DNA of 64,000 nucleotides from positions 1 through 64,000 of the forward strand of contig CAZDWZ010000017.1 of NCBI GenBank assembly GCA_964509425.1, in the 5' to 3' direction. The notes below the pieces were generated by a model, which worked only from the letters and a program-made list of their open reading frames with translations, was not told where the DNA came from and did no database searches. The position numbers and the translations under genes were made by a program. Below, one piece after another: positions 50,051 through 59,556 of the stretch. Numbering within the stretch: position 1 is the stretch's first letter; each line of letters starts with the position of its first letter. This DNA comes from CAZDWZ01 sp964509425. Its GTDB lineage: Bacteria; Bdellovibrionota_C; UBA2361; SZUA-149; CAZDWZ01.

Positions 50051-50650
50051 CTACTTCTTCGGGAACTTGGTGTCGAGCACTTTGTTCCAGCCGTCGACAT
50101 CCGTCTTCATCTTTGCGAGGAGCGCTGCCGAGTCACCTTCGACGGTGAGCTTCTCGATCTTGTCGCCTTGGACGATCTTATTCACGACGTCGATTCCTTC
50201 CACGACTTCACCGAACACGGTGTGCTTGCCGTCCAGCCAAGGTGTCGCAACATGCGTGATGAAAAATTGGCTGCCGTTCGTGCCAGGGCCGGAGTTTGCC
50301 ATTGAAAGAATTCCAGGACCCTTGTGTTTCAGGTCGGCAACAAACTCATCTTTAAATTTATATCCCGGTCCGCCTGTGCCATTTCCGGCCGGATCTCCAC
50401 CTTGGATCATGAAGTTGTCGATAACACGATGGAACGAGAGGCCATCATAATAGCCGCGCTGCGCGAGGTTTACGAAGTTCGCGACCGTGAGGGGAGTTTT
50501 GTCTTCGAAGAGCTTCGCTTTAATGGTGCCCTTCGTGGTTTTAAATACGACCATGATAGTATTTCCTGCCTTTGCATCCGGAGGGAAGAAAGGATTTTGA
50601 GTAACTGCCAAAAAGGTAATAGCCAGCAAGATCAATGCAATCCGTTTCAT
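50051..50650 (-). CDS. Exported cyclophilin-type peptidyl-prolyl isomerase (199 aa)
   Basis: AGGAGAGGG precedes ATG. A signal peptide (MKRIALILLAITFLAVTQ) is followed by about 170 residues of cyclophilin: FHRVIDNFMIQGGDP (catalytic Arg), GILSMANSGPGTNGSQFFI and LDGKHTVFGEVVEG. It turns prolyl bonds in the periplasm. It is likely co-transcribed with the outer-membrane barrel downstream, whose folding it may help. Confidence 0.93.
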   Translation of the reverse strand: MKRIALILLAITFLAVTQNPFFPPDAKAGNTIMVVFKTTKGTIKAKLFEDKTPLTVANFVNLAQRGYYDGLSFHRVIDNFMIQGGDPAGNGTGGPGYKFKDEFVADLKHKGPGILSMANSGPGTNGSQFFITHVATPWLDGKHTVFGEVVEGIDVVNKIVQGDKIEKLTVEGDSAALLAKMKTDVDGWNKVLDTKFPKK

Positions 50651-50797
50651 ATCCCTCTCCTACTTTTCCGACCGCCATCGATTAGCAGGCCCCAGGGTCT
50701 TGGCCAAGTGTAAAATCGCACGTCCTATGTTACCTTTATTCCCCCCGAGAGAAGGGGAGTTTTGCCCGCTGAGTTGTTCAGTAGATTAGGACACCTG

Positions 50798-52021
50798 ATG
50801 AGCCGTTCCTTCGAAGTTCCATCGTTCTATAAAGGCGAGTTTCTTACTCAGATTAAGTCGCAGCGCCACGCAGCTGACCCCAAGCGCCGGGACACTCAGC
50901 CGTCGCTCATCGATTGCGGTCCCGTCAGATTTCTGGTCGCGCGACACTTCGGATTTTGTTTCGGAGTCGAGAATGCCATCGACATCGCCTACCGGGCGGT
51001 GCGCGAGAATCCCGGAAAGAGAATTTTTCTCCTGAGCGAGATTATCCATAACCAAGAGGTTAACAGCGATCTGCTTTCACACGGCATTCGTTTTCTTATG
51101 GATACGAGTGGACGGGAGCTCGTGCCGCTCAAGGATCTCACCTCAAACGATATTGTCATCGTCCCGGCATTCGGAACGACGCTCGAGATTCAAGCCGAAA
51201 TTCGCGCTCGCGGAATAGACGTCTACGCGTTTGATTCAACCTGTCCCTTCGTGAAGAAGGTATGGAAACGAGCGGCCGAGCTCGGGCGAGCCGGCTACAC
51301 GGTCATCGTGCACGGGAAACGAGAACATGAAGAAACTCGAGCTACGTTTTCCCACAGTAAAGAACAGGCGCCGACGCTCGTTCTTCTGAATCTAGAAGAG
51401 GCCAAACAGGTGATCGCGTTTTTAAAGGGAGAAATGAGTCGAGACGAATTCGAGCGGAGATTCTCAATCGGGATGTCCGCAGGATTTGAGCCCGATCGGG
51501 ATCTCAAACGAATCGGAGTCGTCAATCAAACGACGATGCTTGCCTCCGAGACCCTCGAGATTTCGTCGATGTTCCGCCAGGCAATGCTCGACCTCTACGG
51601 AGAAGAGGACCTCGCCGCGCACTTCGCCGATACGAAAGACACGCTCTGCTATGCCACGTATGAGAATCAAGGAGCGACAAGGGCGCTCGTTGAGACAGGC
51701 GCCGATCTGGCACTGGTCATCGGCGGCTACAACAGCTCGAACACTTCGCACCTGGTCGAGCTCGCTGAGCAGCACATGCCGACCTACTACGTAAAAAACG
51801 TCGATGAGATCTTAGATCGTTCGACCGTCAGACATCTCGACACGCATGCCGGAAAGGTTATTGAGACAGCCGGGTGGTTGCCTGAGAAAACCCCTCTTAC
51901 GATCGCTGTCACTGCGGGAGCGAGCTGCCCAGACCGTAGCGTCGAACAAGTGATGAAAAAAGTCGCCTCATTCTACGGCGCGGAAGTGCCCACGGTTTCT
52001 TCAGAACTTGAAGCTCCGTAA
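50798..52021 (+). CDS. ispH: 4-hydroxy-3-methylbut-2-enyl diphosphate reductase, long form (407 aa)
   Basis: ATG 50798 has AGGA six bases upstream; 12 further codons are open ahead of it. The three Fe-S cysteines lie in HFGFCFGVENA (near residue 51), FDSTCPFVKKVW (near 147) and AGASCPDRSVEQ (near 375). The EETRATFSHSK and NQTTMLASETLE motifs also match. At about 400 residues it is the long type with a middle insertion (GEMSRDEFERRF), as in cyanobacteria and plastids. It is the last step of the MEP isoprenoid pathway. Confidence 0.93.
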   Translation: MSRSFEVPSFYKGEFLTQIKSQRHAADPKRRDTQPSLIDCGPVRFLVARHFGFCFGVENAIDIAYRAVRENPGKRIFLLSEIIHNQEVNSDLLSHGIRFLMDTSGRELVPLKDLTSNDIVIVPAFGTTLEIQAEIRARGIDVYAFDSTCPFVKKVWKRAAELGRAGYTVIVHGKREHEETRATFSHSKEQAPTLVLLNLEEAKQVIAFLKGEMSRDEFERRFSIGMSAGFEPDRDLKRIGVVNQTTMLASETLEISSMFRQAMLDLYGEEDLAAHFADTKDTLCYATYENQGATRALVETGADLALVIGGYNSSNTSHLVELAEQHMPTYYVKNVDEILDRSTVRHLDTHAGKVIETAGWLPEKTPLTIAVTAGASCPDRSVEQVMKKVASFYGAEVPTVSSELEAP

Positions 52022-52050
52022 AACCTCAGATTCCACGATGGATGCCGGTA

Positions 52051-53394
52051 CTAGCGTGGAGATATTTTCGCGCGGGTCTTTTCTCCGAACTTCGGAATGT
52101 CGGGAGGCTCCGAACCCAGTCCAAGGTAGAGCAACTCTGCGAGTTTCCATTTATGGGGAAACGGGACATCGTCGTTTACAAAAATTCCGAAACGGACCTC
52201 TCCGTAGGGAGGAAGTGTGAAATATCCTGCGTAGGTGTTTACTCGTTTGAGGCTTCCTGTTTTCGCCTGGAACTTTCCACCGTCGGTTCGAAGAAGCGAA
52301 CGCCGGTCGGCAAAACCGCGGAGCAGCTTTCCGAACTCTCTCGGAGAAATGCGGTTTCGGTGCGAGAGTCCTGCTCCGTCGAATATCTGAAAGTCTTCGA
52401 CCCCAAATTCTTTCTTCAGGCAATCACGAAGTGCTCTGCTCCCCTTCTCCGCATTTGCGGGGGGCGAGAAGCGTTCGGCACCCATCACGAGAAATAATTC
52501 GTTCGCCGTAAAGTTCGTCGAAAACTCCAGCATTGCCGGAAGGAGCGACTCAAGCGGACGAGACGAAAGGTGGCGATACAGCGGAGTAAGCTCGGAGCTG
52601 AGTGCACGCTGTTCAACCATTACCTCAGGCTTCGTTCCAGCGAGGAGGAAGCTGGCGAACAGCTCACCGAAATACTGCTCCGATTGCCCTTCTTTTTTTC
52701 CCAGATTGATTCGCTGCTTGGCCCCCTTCGGGATCTTTCCGCCTATGGCGGCCGATATCGGAGTGAGCGGAGTCTGAGCTTCGCCTGAACGAACCGTTCC
52801 GTTCTTTAGTCGCTCGAGAAACAGGGTGTTAAAATTCGCCGCCAGCGCCGTAGGGAGCGCGTCGTAAGGGTTATCGGAATTGGCATATCCATCGAGGTTT
52901 ACATCGGATGCGAAAAAACTTCCGTCGACGACAATCCGAGAGATCCGCACTCCTGCCGGAAGCTTCGAGCGAACCGTAGCGGCAATTTTTACCAGCTCTT
53001 CAGAGACGAGATTCGGATCGCCGAAACCCTTGATGCCGAGAGTGTGGGAATCGAGAAGATACACCTCGGTGCGGAATCGATAGTCGGGTCCGAGGATTTT
53101 CAGCGCGCAGGCGGCTGTCGCCACCTTGAGCGTTGACGCCGGAACGAATGGCTCATCTGCTCGGTGCGAGAAGAGCACCTCACCGGCGGCGCTTTCAACA
53201 TAGGCACCACCATTTCGTAACTCGCGGCGGAACTTGTCCTGCCAAGAATCCGCGAGCGCTGGGTCCGTGACGACCGCATCGAGGCAGAAAGCGGCAAGCA
53301 ATAATCGGCGGAGAATCGCGGACCGGAGGAATCCGAGCTTATGCCACTCGCCTCGGGAGCTCTGTGACGGTGTTTTCGCCGGGCGCGATTCCAT
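52051..53394 (-). CDS. dacB: D-alanyl-D-alanine carboxypeptidase/endopeptidase PBP4 (447 aa)
   Basis: I choose ATG 53394 (GGAG upstream); a longer frame is open. The penicillin-binding motifs are PASTLKVA (SxxK, Ser 87), STNFTANEL (SxN, near 290) and QAKTGSLK (KTG, near 376). A signal-like hydrophobic segment lies at about 25-48. It is a class C low-mass PBP that trims or cleaves peptidoglycan peptides. It overlaps the end of amt by about 55 bases, so the two are co-transcribed. Confidence 0.9.
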   Translation of the reverse strand: MESRPAKTPSQSSRGEWHKLGFLRSAILRRLLLAAFCLDAVVTDPALADSWQDKFRRELRNGGAYVESAAGEVLFSHRADEPFVPASTLKVATAACALKILGPDYRFRTEVYLLDSHTLGIKGFGDPNLVSEELVKIAATVRSKLPAGVRISRIVVDGSFFASDVNLDGYANSDNPYDALPTALAANFNTLFLERLKNGTVRSGEAQTPLTPISAAIGGKIPKGAKQRINLGKKEGQSEQYFGELFASFLLAGTKPEVMVEQRALSSELTPLYRHLSSRPLESLLPAMLEFSTNFTANELFLVMGAERFSPPANAEKGSRALRDCLKKEFGVEDFQIFDGAGLSHRNRISPREFGKLLRGFADRRSLLRTDGGKFQAKTGSLKRVNTYAGYFTLPPYGEVRFGIFVNDDVPFPHKWKLAELLYLGLGSEPPDIPKFGEKTRAKISPR

Positions 53395-54730
53395 TTTCAA
53401 TCGGACTCCACATTTGCTCTCCATGCTGACTGAGGTCGAGCCCAAGAAGCTCTTCCTCGGTCGTCACTCGGAGCGGGATGATGAAGTTCGTGATCTTATA
53501 CAAGAGGTAAGATCCGCAAAAGCTGTAAACCGTGGCAATAGCCATCGCGAGGAGATGGTAGAGGAAAGTTTTCGTCTCTCCTGCCACGAGACCGACGTTC
53601 TGAGCGAACACACCCGTGAGGATCATCCCCACCATGCCGCCGAGGCCATGACAGGGAAATACGTCGAGCGTGTCATCCAGCGTGGATTTACTGCGGAAGT
53701 TGACGGCGATGTTCGAGACGATACTTGCGAAAGCTCCGATAAAAATACTCGCCCCGAGTGTGACGAAGCCGGCGGCCGGTGTGATGGCAACCAGTCCAAC
53801 AACGGCACCGATACAGGCGCCCGTTGCCGAGGGCTTTCGGCCGTGGATTCCGTCCATGAAAACCCATGCGAGCATCGCTGCGGCTGATGCCGTGTTCGTG
53901 GTGAGAAATGCAAGTGCAGCGGTCTCATTTGCAGCGAGAGCGCTCCCCGCATTGAAGCCGAACCAGCCGAACCACAACATCCCCGTCCCAAGAATCACGT
54001 AGGGAATCGTCGACGGTGTGTGCGCCCGCTGTTCCATGTGAACTTTTCTTCGACCAAGGACCAGCGCTCCAGCGAGCGCCGCGATACCTGCGGACATATG
54101 AACTACCGTTCCGCCCGCGAAATCAAGAACGCCCCACTGCCGGAAGATCCCGTTCGGATGCCAGGTCCAATGCGCCAGCGGACAATAAATGAAAATGCTG
54201 AAGAGGCAGATAAAAAGCATATAGCTCGAGAACCGCACTCGCTCGGCAAACGAACCAGTGATGAGAGCCGGAGTGATGATCGCGAACTTCAGTTGAAACA
54301 AAGCGAACAGGACGAGCGGAATTGTCGGCGACAAATCTTTATGGGTCGAGCCGTCGACGTGATTGAAAAATGCGAACGTGAAAGGATTGCCAATCAGGCC
54401 GCCTATGCTGTCTCCGAAGGCCAAGCTGAATCCGAACACGATCCAAAGCAGGCTGATGAGGCCCATCGCGATGAAGCTCTGAAGCATCGTGGAGATGACG
54501 TTTTTCCGGGCAACCATCCCTCCGTAGAAGAACGAGAGTCCGGGGGTCATGAGCAGCACGAGCGCGGTTGCGGTGAGCATCCACGCCACGTCGCCCGCGT
54601 TAATCGGTCCACCCGGCATGAGGCTTGGTTCAGGCCGGAACGCCGCACCGTAGCAGGCGATGCCGCAGAGGAGGAGAAAGGGTATCCACCAACCGGCACT
54701 GGATTTTGGAGTTGAAGCTACGCGACTCAT
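53339..54730 (-). CDS. amt: Ammonium transporter (463 aa)
   Basis: ATG 54730 has GGAGGTCC directly upstream and is chosen over a 32-codon longer frame. The protein has about 11 membrane helices with the family marks TPGLSFFYGGMVARKNV, DFAGGTVVHMSAGIAALAGA (twin-His pore region) and CHGLGGMVGMILTGVFA. An N-terminal signal-like segment precedes the core. It moves NH4+/NH3 into the cell. No GlnK gene is adjacent, which is unusual for amt. A clear promoter lies upstream. Confidence 0.93.
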   Translation of the reverse strand: MSRVASTPKSSAGWWIPFLLLCGIACYGAAFRPEPSLMPGGPINAGDVAWMLTATALVLLMTPGLSFFYGGMVARKNVISTMLQSFIAMGLISLLWIVFGFSLAFGDSIGGLIGNPFTFAFFNHVDGSTHKDLSPTIPLVLFALFQLKFAIITPALITGSFAERVRFSSYMLFICLFSIFIYCPLAHWTWHPNGIFRQWGVLDFAGGTVVHMSAGIAALAGALVLGRRKVHMEQRAHTPSTIPYVILGTGMLWFGWFGFNAGSALAANETAALAFLTTNTASAAAMLAWVFMDGIHGRKPSATGACIGAVVGLVAITPAAGFVTLGASIFIGAFASIVSNIAVNFRSKSTLDDTLDVFPCHGLGGMVGMILTGVFAQNVGLVAGETKTFLYHLLAMAIATVYSFCGSYLLYKITNFIIPLRVTTEEELLGLDLSQHGEQMWSPIENGIAPGENTVTELPRRVA

Positions 54731-54761
54731 GGACCTCCGATTCACTTTCGATTTCCGAGCA

Positions 54762-54790
54762 TATATAGAGGCAAATGGCTTTTGAGCCAA
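54762..54790 (-). promoter_or_regulatory. Sigma-70-type promoter of amt-dacB
   Basis: On the minus strand TTGGCT (54790-54785), 17 bases, TATATA (54767-54762). Spacing is ideal. It gives a short leader of about 25 bases before ATG 54730. Confidence 0.55.
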
Positions 54791-54928
54791 ATCAATTGAT
54801 CCTATTTGCTTCATTAACCGCTTCAATTAATTCAGGATGCATTAGGCGTTAAAACGGGCATAACCAGGTGAAGGGTGTGAATTAAAGAATCGCCGCAAAT
54901 AAGGGCGGTGTCTCGGCGGGGAATAACT

Positions 54929-55120
54929 ATGGGTGGCGACGGCTTTTTTCGAGCATTTTTTATAGCGGTCTTCATTATTCTGTTCTTGGCCGGGGCCATC
55001 ATGTTCTTCCAATTGGAGCAAGAATCCCAAGATAAGCGCGAAGTTAGCCGCTATCTAAACAGCAAGGGAAAGACTCCCATCCCCTCCAGCTGGAAACGGG
55101 ATATGGGGAAAGGCATCTAG
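54929..55120 (+). CDS. Small single-TM membrane protein (63 aa)
   Basis: ATG 54929 begins MGGDGFFRAFFIAVFIILFL and continues through AGAIMFFQLE as one transmembrane segment. A charged, helical tail follows (QDKREVSRYLNSKGKTPIP). GGCGGGG lies upstream. It is divergent from amt. No family is recognised; a 7-codon longer start is open. Confidence 0.55.
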   Translation: MGGDGFFRAFFIAVFIILFLAGAIMFFQLEQESQDKREVSRYLNSKGKTPIPSSWKRDMGKGI

Positions 55121-55169
55121 AGGCCTCCCCCGACACATTCAGCTCTCCGCTGTCGATTATCAGCGGGTA

Positions 55170-56030
55170 ATGGAAAACCTCATCACCTCGTCCTCTCCGC
55201 CTCCGGGTGGGCTCCCTGTTGCTACCGACTTGGCTGGTTCCCTCGTTGGCGTTCGCCTTTCCGCGACTTCTGGCCCGGTCCCGACCCACGGACAGCGTCT
55301 GGTTGCGGGTCCGGCCGGTGCCCTCGGGGTCCCGCCGCAAGGCACCGCCCAGTCATCCGGAACGATCGTCCTCCTGCAGGGGGCGGCTTCGAATGGAAGC
55401 ACCGGGATAACCGTTTTCACGGAAAAAATATTTGAGTGGGCGATTGGGCTTTCCGCGGGAGTGATGGGGGGCGGGTGGAGAACTCTCTCTCCGTATGAAC
55501 CAGGAGTACTTCGTCTCCTGCTGTCAGGCAGCGCACCCGCCGAGCCTTCTTCAATCGAAAATAAGCCGCTCCCGCTTTCGCTACTTTCATCGCGCATCGA
55601 ACGATCGGCACTGGGCGTTGCTCCTGTGGTCTTGGAAACTCTGGAGTCGAACAGGGCAGCCCTGTTTGAGGAAAATACCGTTTTGTCCGCGTTTCAAATG
55701 CTTTGGCATTCTCTCCGAACTCCTGCCGAATTGAGCGGGATCTTTACGAGAGAGGGACAGACGGCGAATTCCGTCACTGGTTTGAGAACGGTTGATTCAG
55801 GCCCACTCCCGCTCTTTCTCTTTCACACGGCTCAAAATTCACGCTGGGAAATGCGATCGGTCCGTGAGAGAGCGGCGGAGAAAGATTATTTGAATGAGGC
55901 GAGACGGCAGCCGTATGAAACTGAAGTTCCCGAAAAACCTCTTGAGAAGAGCACTATGCAGCAGATGTTCGAAGCTCCAAAAAGCCTTGTTGGACGCGTG
56001 ATTGGCTTCCTTCGGGCTCTATTTGCATAG
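55170..56030 (+). CDS. Hypothetical protein (286 aa)
   Basis: The ATG is weakly supported (GCGGGTA). Residues 1-70 are Pro/Gly/Ala-rich with no clear fold. The middle has hydrophobic segments (EKIFEWAIGLSAGVMGGG) and the C-terminal third is charged (VRERAAEKDYLNEARR), ending in a short amphipathic helix (LVGRVIGFLRALFA). It could be loosely membrane-attached. No family is recognised. It lies between the small membrane protein and the ABC exporter. Confidence 0.45.
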   Translation: MENLITSSSPPPGGLPVATDLAGSLVGVRLSATSGPVPTHGQRLVAGPAGALGVPPQGTAQSSGTIVLLQGAASNGSTGITVFTEKIFEWAIGLSAGVMGGGWRTLSPYEPGVLRLLLSGSAPAEPSSIENKPLPLSLLSSRIERSALGVAPVVLETLESNRAALFEENTVLSAFQMLWHSLRTPAELSGIFTREGQTANSVTGLRTVDSGPLPLFLFHTAQNSRWEMRSVRERAAEKDYLNEARRQPYETEVPEKPLEKSTMQQMFEAPKSLVGRVIGFLRALFA

Positions 56031-56143
56031 GTGGAGATTGAAATTCAGAGCCGAATTCTTCCCGAAAAGACTCCCGAGCCCCGGAAATCCATGATATTCG
56101 TTTCGCCCCGCTCGATTTACCAGCGGCGCACAAGCACCGGCGA

Positions 56144-57898
56144 ATGAAAAACGATACGACTTCCACCAAAGCCCTCATTTTGCGGCTGCTCAAATATTCC
56201 GTGGCTGAGCGGCGGACTCTTGCACTGGGCCTGCTCGGGCTCTCGCTCGGCAGTGCCATTAACCTTCTCTTCCCGTATCTCATTCGCAAGGTGGTGAACG
56301 ATGAAGCCGGGTTTCATCTCGCGAATGATCTTTGGTGGATCACTTGCGGATTGCTGCTTCTCTTTCTTGTTCAGGCCGGATTTTTTTACATCAGGCATTT
56401 TTGCTTTCAAGTCTCGGGATACCGCGTTGCCGCCCGCCTGAGAAAAGACCTGTATGACGCATTGATGTCTCAAGATGTCGAGTTTTTCGATCTCACGAGA
56501 ATCGGCGATCACCTCACGCGTCTCACCGCTGACACGCAGATGGTCCAGCGCGCACTCACCATGAACGTCTCGGTAGCGGTCAGATATCTTCTCCAGGTTC
56601 TCGGAGGCGTTTTCTTGATGTTCTACATCTCGACGAAGCTCGCACTGCTTATCGTGCTTTTCGTTCCGGTGATGGTTTTGGGGTCCATGCGCTGGGGGAA
56701 AAAGTTGCGGGCTCATTCTCGTCGAATGCAGGAAGCGCTCGCGGAGACGACGATTCTCGCTGAGGAGAGCATGACCGCATTTCGCACCGTGCAGGCATTT
56801 GCGGGCTCTCAATACGAGCAGTCGAGATTCGGCGCATCGAACAGTCAGGTGCTCCGGGCAGGTGAAGAGCGAGCCGCAGTTGCTGCGTCGTTTTCATCCG
56901 TGATGGTGTTCGTGATGAACTCGTCGCTTGCCCTCATCGTCGCGTACGGAGGCAGCCTCGCGCTTGCCCAAGAGCTGTCGGTGGGAGATCTCACCGGATT
57001 CTTCCTCTACGGAGTTCTTGTTGCAGTGTCGTTCGGCTTTCTGGTGAACGTTTGGGAAGAATTCGCGAGTGCTGCAGGAGCGGCGGAGCGAGTGTTTCAG
57101 GTTCTCGACTCCAAGCCGGAAGTCGTAAGTCCGACGAACGCCAAGCACTTCGTCGGAACTCGGCCCTTTTCTATAGAATTTGCAAACCTCTCATTTTCCT
57201 ATGCGAGCCGACCTGATCGAGTCGTGCTCGATGACGTCTCAATGGAAATCCCCGCTGCCCAGACGGTTGCCGTCGTTGGTCCCTCCGGCGCAGGAAAGAG
57301 CACTCTGGCAGCACTTATTCCCCGATTCTACGACGCGAAGAACGGCGCGGTCCTCGTGGGCGGCCGCGATGTGCGGGAAGTTGATTTGCAGGAACTGCGG
57401 AAGAACGTTGCGATCGTTGCTCAGAATCCTCAAGTGTTCTCCGCCTCAATCAAGGACAACATTCGTTACGGCCGGCTCGAAGCGACTGATGCGGAAGTGA
57501 TCCGCGCCGCCGAGGCTGCGAACCTAGACGCCTTCGTCCGCACTCTTCCCTCCGGATACGATACGCCTGTCGGCGACAAAGGAATTCAGCTGAGCGGCGG
57601 AGAGAAGCAGCGACTCGCCATCGCTCGAGCGATTTTGAAGGACGCAGGCATCCTCATTCTCGATGAGGCGACGAGCTCACTGGATGGTGAGAACGAGGCC
57701 CTCGTTCAGACCGCGCTCGAACGCCTGATGAAAAACAGGACGACGCTTATCATCGCGCACAGATTGAGCACCGTGCAGCACGCCGATAAAGTGATTGTTC
57801 TGCAGGACGGCAAGGTGGTCCAAGAAGGCACGCATCACGCGCTTTACGGAACCCCGGGACTGTACAAGTCGCTTGTCGAATATCAGCTCCTCTCCTGA
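56144..57898 (+). CDS. ABC exporter, ATP-binding/permease fusion, MsbA-like (584 aa)
   Basis: Residues 1-310 are the exporter membrane domain of six helices. LRKDLYDALMSQDVEFFDLT and THRLTAD-type segments (GDHLTRLTADTQMVQRALT) fit the TAP/MsbA family. The nucleotide domain has Walker A GPSGAGKST (about 379-387), Q-loop IVAQNPQVFSASI, signature LSGGEKQR (about 484) and Walker B ILILDEATSS (about 504), plus the H-loop IAHRLST. It probably exports lipids or a hydrophobic compound. No neighbouring substrate gene is visible. Confidence 0.9.
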   Translation: MKNDTTSTKALILRLLKYSVAERRTLALGLLGLSLGSAINLLFPYLIRKVVNDEAGFHLANDLWWITCGLLLLFLVQAGFFYIRHFCFQVSGYRVAARLRKDLYDALMSQDVEFFDLTRIGDHLTRLTADTQMVQRALTMNVSVAVRYLLQVLGGVFLMFYISTKLALLIVLFVPVMVLGSMRWGKKLRAHSRRMQEALAETTILAEESMTAFRTVQAFAGSQYEQSRFGASNSQVLRAGEERAAVAASFSSVMVFVMNSSLALIVAYGGSLALAQELSVGDLTGFFLYGVLVAVSFGFLVNVWEEFASAAGAAERVFQVLDSKPEVVSPTNAKHFVGTRPFSIEFANLSFSYASRPDRVVLDDVSMEIPAAQTVAVVGPSGAGKSTLAALIPRFYDAKNGAVLVGGRDVREVDLQELRKNVAIVAQNPQVFSASIKDNIRYGRLEATDAEVIRAAEAANLDAFVRTLPSGYDTPVGDKGIQLSGGEKQRLAIARAILKDAGILILDEATSSLDGENEALVQTALERLMKNRTTLIIAHRLSTVQHADKVIVLQDGKVVQEGTHHALYGTPGLYKSLVEYQLLS

Positions 57899-57971
57899 GC
57901 TTGCGTCATATTCAGTGTGATCAACGATCCGCCGGAAATCTCAGGTCTTGAGATTGGAGTACGAGAGTGGT

Positions 57972-57989
57972 CGTAGCTAGTCCGCTACG
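57972..57989. repeat. Hairpin at left edge of the GC-rich island
   Basis: CGTAGC and GCTACG form a 6-bp stem with a TAGTCC loop. The segment GCTACGAACCGG (57984-57995) matches GCTACTTACCGG in the hairpin at 59041-59074 at 10 of 12 bases. The two hairpins bracket the GC-rich gene at 58110-58874. Confidence 0.4.
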
Positions 57990-58109
57990 AACCGGGAATA
58001 AAAAAAGTATGAAGCAATGAATGATCGAGCAGACGAGCGGGAGTGGCGTGCTCCCGCTTCCATGCGGTTGTTGCGTGCGACGGACTCCAGCGGTTTCCGT
58101 CGGAGTTCA

Positions 58110-58874
58110 TCAGCCCTTGTACTTCCACGGGCACGTACGGGCGACGGGCTTCACGATGCGCGCGACCATCGGCTGCTCGAGGACGAACGCGAGGCCGTTT
58201 AGCGTTGTGGGGTCGTGCCACCGGCACACGTCCTGCTGGGTCGCGCCGCGGACACCGGGCAGCCGCGGACTGGGCGGTCCGTAGTGCGCGGCGTGGACGA
58301 ACAGCCGGTGGTCGTTGACCCGCAGCAGCAGCGTGACGAGATCGGTGTCCGGCCCCACCCGCTCCGCGATGAAGCGCCGGTAGATCGGCAGGCCGTCGGC
58401 ACCGAGCTGCGGTTGGCCGGTTCGCTCCCGATAGTGCGCCCAGAACACGTTCGGCAGGTCGGCCGGTCCGGTCTGGATCACCTTCAGGTAGCCGACGTTT
58501 CGCCCCAAGGAGACCGTCAGGCACGTCTCCTTCTTTAGGTCGGCCAACGACGCCACCTGCAGGATCGCGAGCGCTTCACCGACGTGGGCGAGGTCGATCT
58601 GGCTGGACGTGGTGACCTTCTCGGTGACGGTGATCACCGCGCCCACCCGGTCGCCGACCCCGAGCGCTTCCACCCGGTCGCACTCGCGGATCGCCTTCAG
58701 CACGCGGGAGGGGATCAAGTACTCGTCGGTGTGCTTGCGGCGGGGCCGGTGTCGGCCGCTGGGGTTGGCTCGGCGGATCCGCACGGTGTCCGGCCGGAAG
58801 TCTTCGGCCGGGACGCGGGACAGGTGCGGGTTCGCGCTGATGAGGGCATCGAGGAGCCCAATTCGGTCTTTCAT
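58110..58874 (-). CDS. Hypothetical protein on a GC-rich island (254 aa)
   Basis: ATG 58874 has GGAGGT nine bases upstream; longer frames to 59021 lack a start signal. The gene is visibly much richer in G and C than its neighbours (many CGG/GCC/CGC codons). The product has EYLIPSRVLKAIRECDRVEA, RVGAVITVTEKVTTSSQIDL and a C-terminal Cys/His pair (DVCRWHDPTT). No domain is recognised. Its base composition and flanking hairpins point to recent transfer. Confidence 0.6.
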   Translation of the reverse strand: MKDRIGLLDALISANPHLSRVPAEDFRPDTVRIRRANPSGRHRPRRKHTDEYLIPSRVLKAIRECDRVEALGVGDRVGAVITVTEKVTTSSQIDLAHVGEALAILQVASLADLKKETCLTVSLGRNVGYLKVIQTGPADLPNVFWAHYRERTGQPQLGADGLPIYRRFIAERVGPDTDLVTLLLRVNDHRLFVHAAHYGPPSPRLPGVRGATQQDVCRWHDPTTLNGLAFVLEQPMVARIVKPVARTCPWKYKG

Positions 58875-59040
58875 GATGCAGAAACCTCCGTGATGTTGAT
58901 GGACGCGGACGCGAGGAAACTCCTCCGGCGGAAGCCGGCGGTTGCGAAGCGCATTCCCTTGGCCGCACTGGGACGTGAGGCCGAGGGAATGCGTTCGCTT
59001 CACTCTGGCGCGAACAAACAACGAAACCTAGAGCGGACTG

Positions 59041-59074
59041 CGCTACTTACCGGACTGGTATCCGGTGAGTAGCG
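59041..59074. repeat. Hairpin at right edge of the GC-rich island
   Basis: CGCTACTTACCGG (59041-59053) and CCGGTGAGTAGCG (59062-59074) form a 13-bp stem with one U-G wobble and an 8-base loop. It lies about 165 bases before the start of the GC-rich gene and shares 10 of 12 bases with the left hairpin. Confidence 0.45.
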
Positions 59075-59171
59075 ACAGATTTAAGGGTTCAAGATTGATA
59101 CTGCGGAAAGAACTGGGGGCGTATTTTTAGTATGAAAAGAGAAAACCGTCAAAAGGCGCCTATTTTTGAGC

Positions 59172-59537
59172 TCAACTGGAACTTGAGCGCCGCACTCGCC
59201 GCCACAAAAAACAGGCGGCATGCGGCAGGGTCAGCCAGAATATAAAGTTCGCTATTAAAAACGGAATGGTGAATGGACTCACGAAATCCATCCACCCCTC
59301 GCCGTGCCGCTCAAATGCGGCTGCGGGCAGAGGGAACCCCAAAATGAGGGTGTTCTCGTCCACAGGATAAAACATCGTGACCGCAGGAAGCCCCATCACG
59401 ATCCCGGCGACGAACATCGACCAAAAGGATACACCGGAGAGCGCCCGTCTCCGGTAGAGACGCGTGGTTGCGACGGTCGCGCGGATACACCCAAAGAGCA
59501 CTGCAGCCGTCACACCAAGTACTACCAGGAGCTTCAT
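59172..59537 (-). CDS. Small inner-membrane protein (121 aa)
   Basis: Three or four hydrophobic segments are visible: LLVVLGVTAAVLFGC, WSMFVAGIVMGLPAVTMF and FTIPFLIANFIFWLTLPHA. The C-terminus is basic (RRVRRSSSS). It follows the LPG-synthase-like gene by 19 bases, so it is likely co-transcribed and may act in the same membrane step. No family is recognised. Confidence 0.6.
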   Translation of the reverse strand: MKLLVVLGVTAAVLFGCIRATVATTRLYRRRALSGVSFWSMFVAGIVMGLPAVTMFYPVDENTLILGFPLPAAAFERHGEGWMDFVSPFTIPFLIANFIFWLTLPHAACFLWRRVRRSSSS

Positions 59538-59556
59538 ATAAATTTATGTTCCGACG

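Noticed and set aside
58215..59072. Several long frames on both strands in the GC-rich island
   Set aside because: High GC removes stop codons; only the leftward frame from 58874 has a good ribosome binding site and natural sequence.
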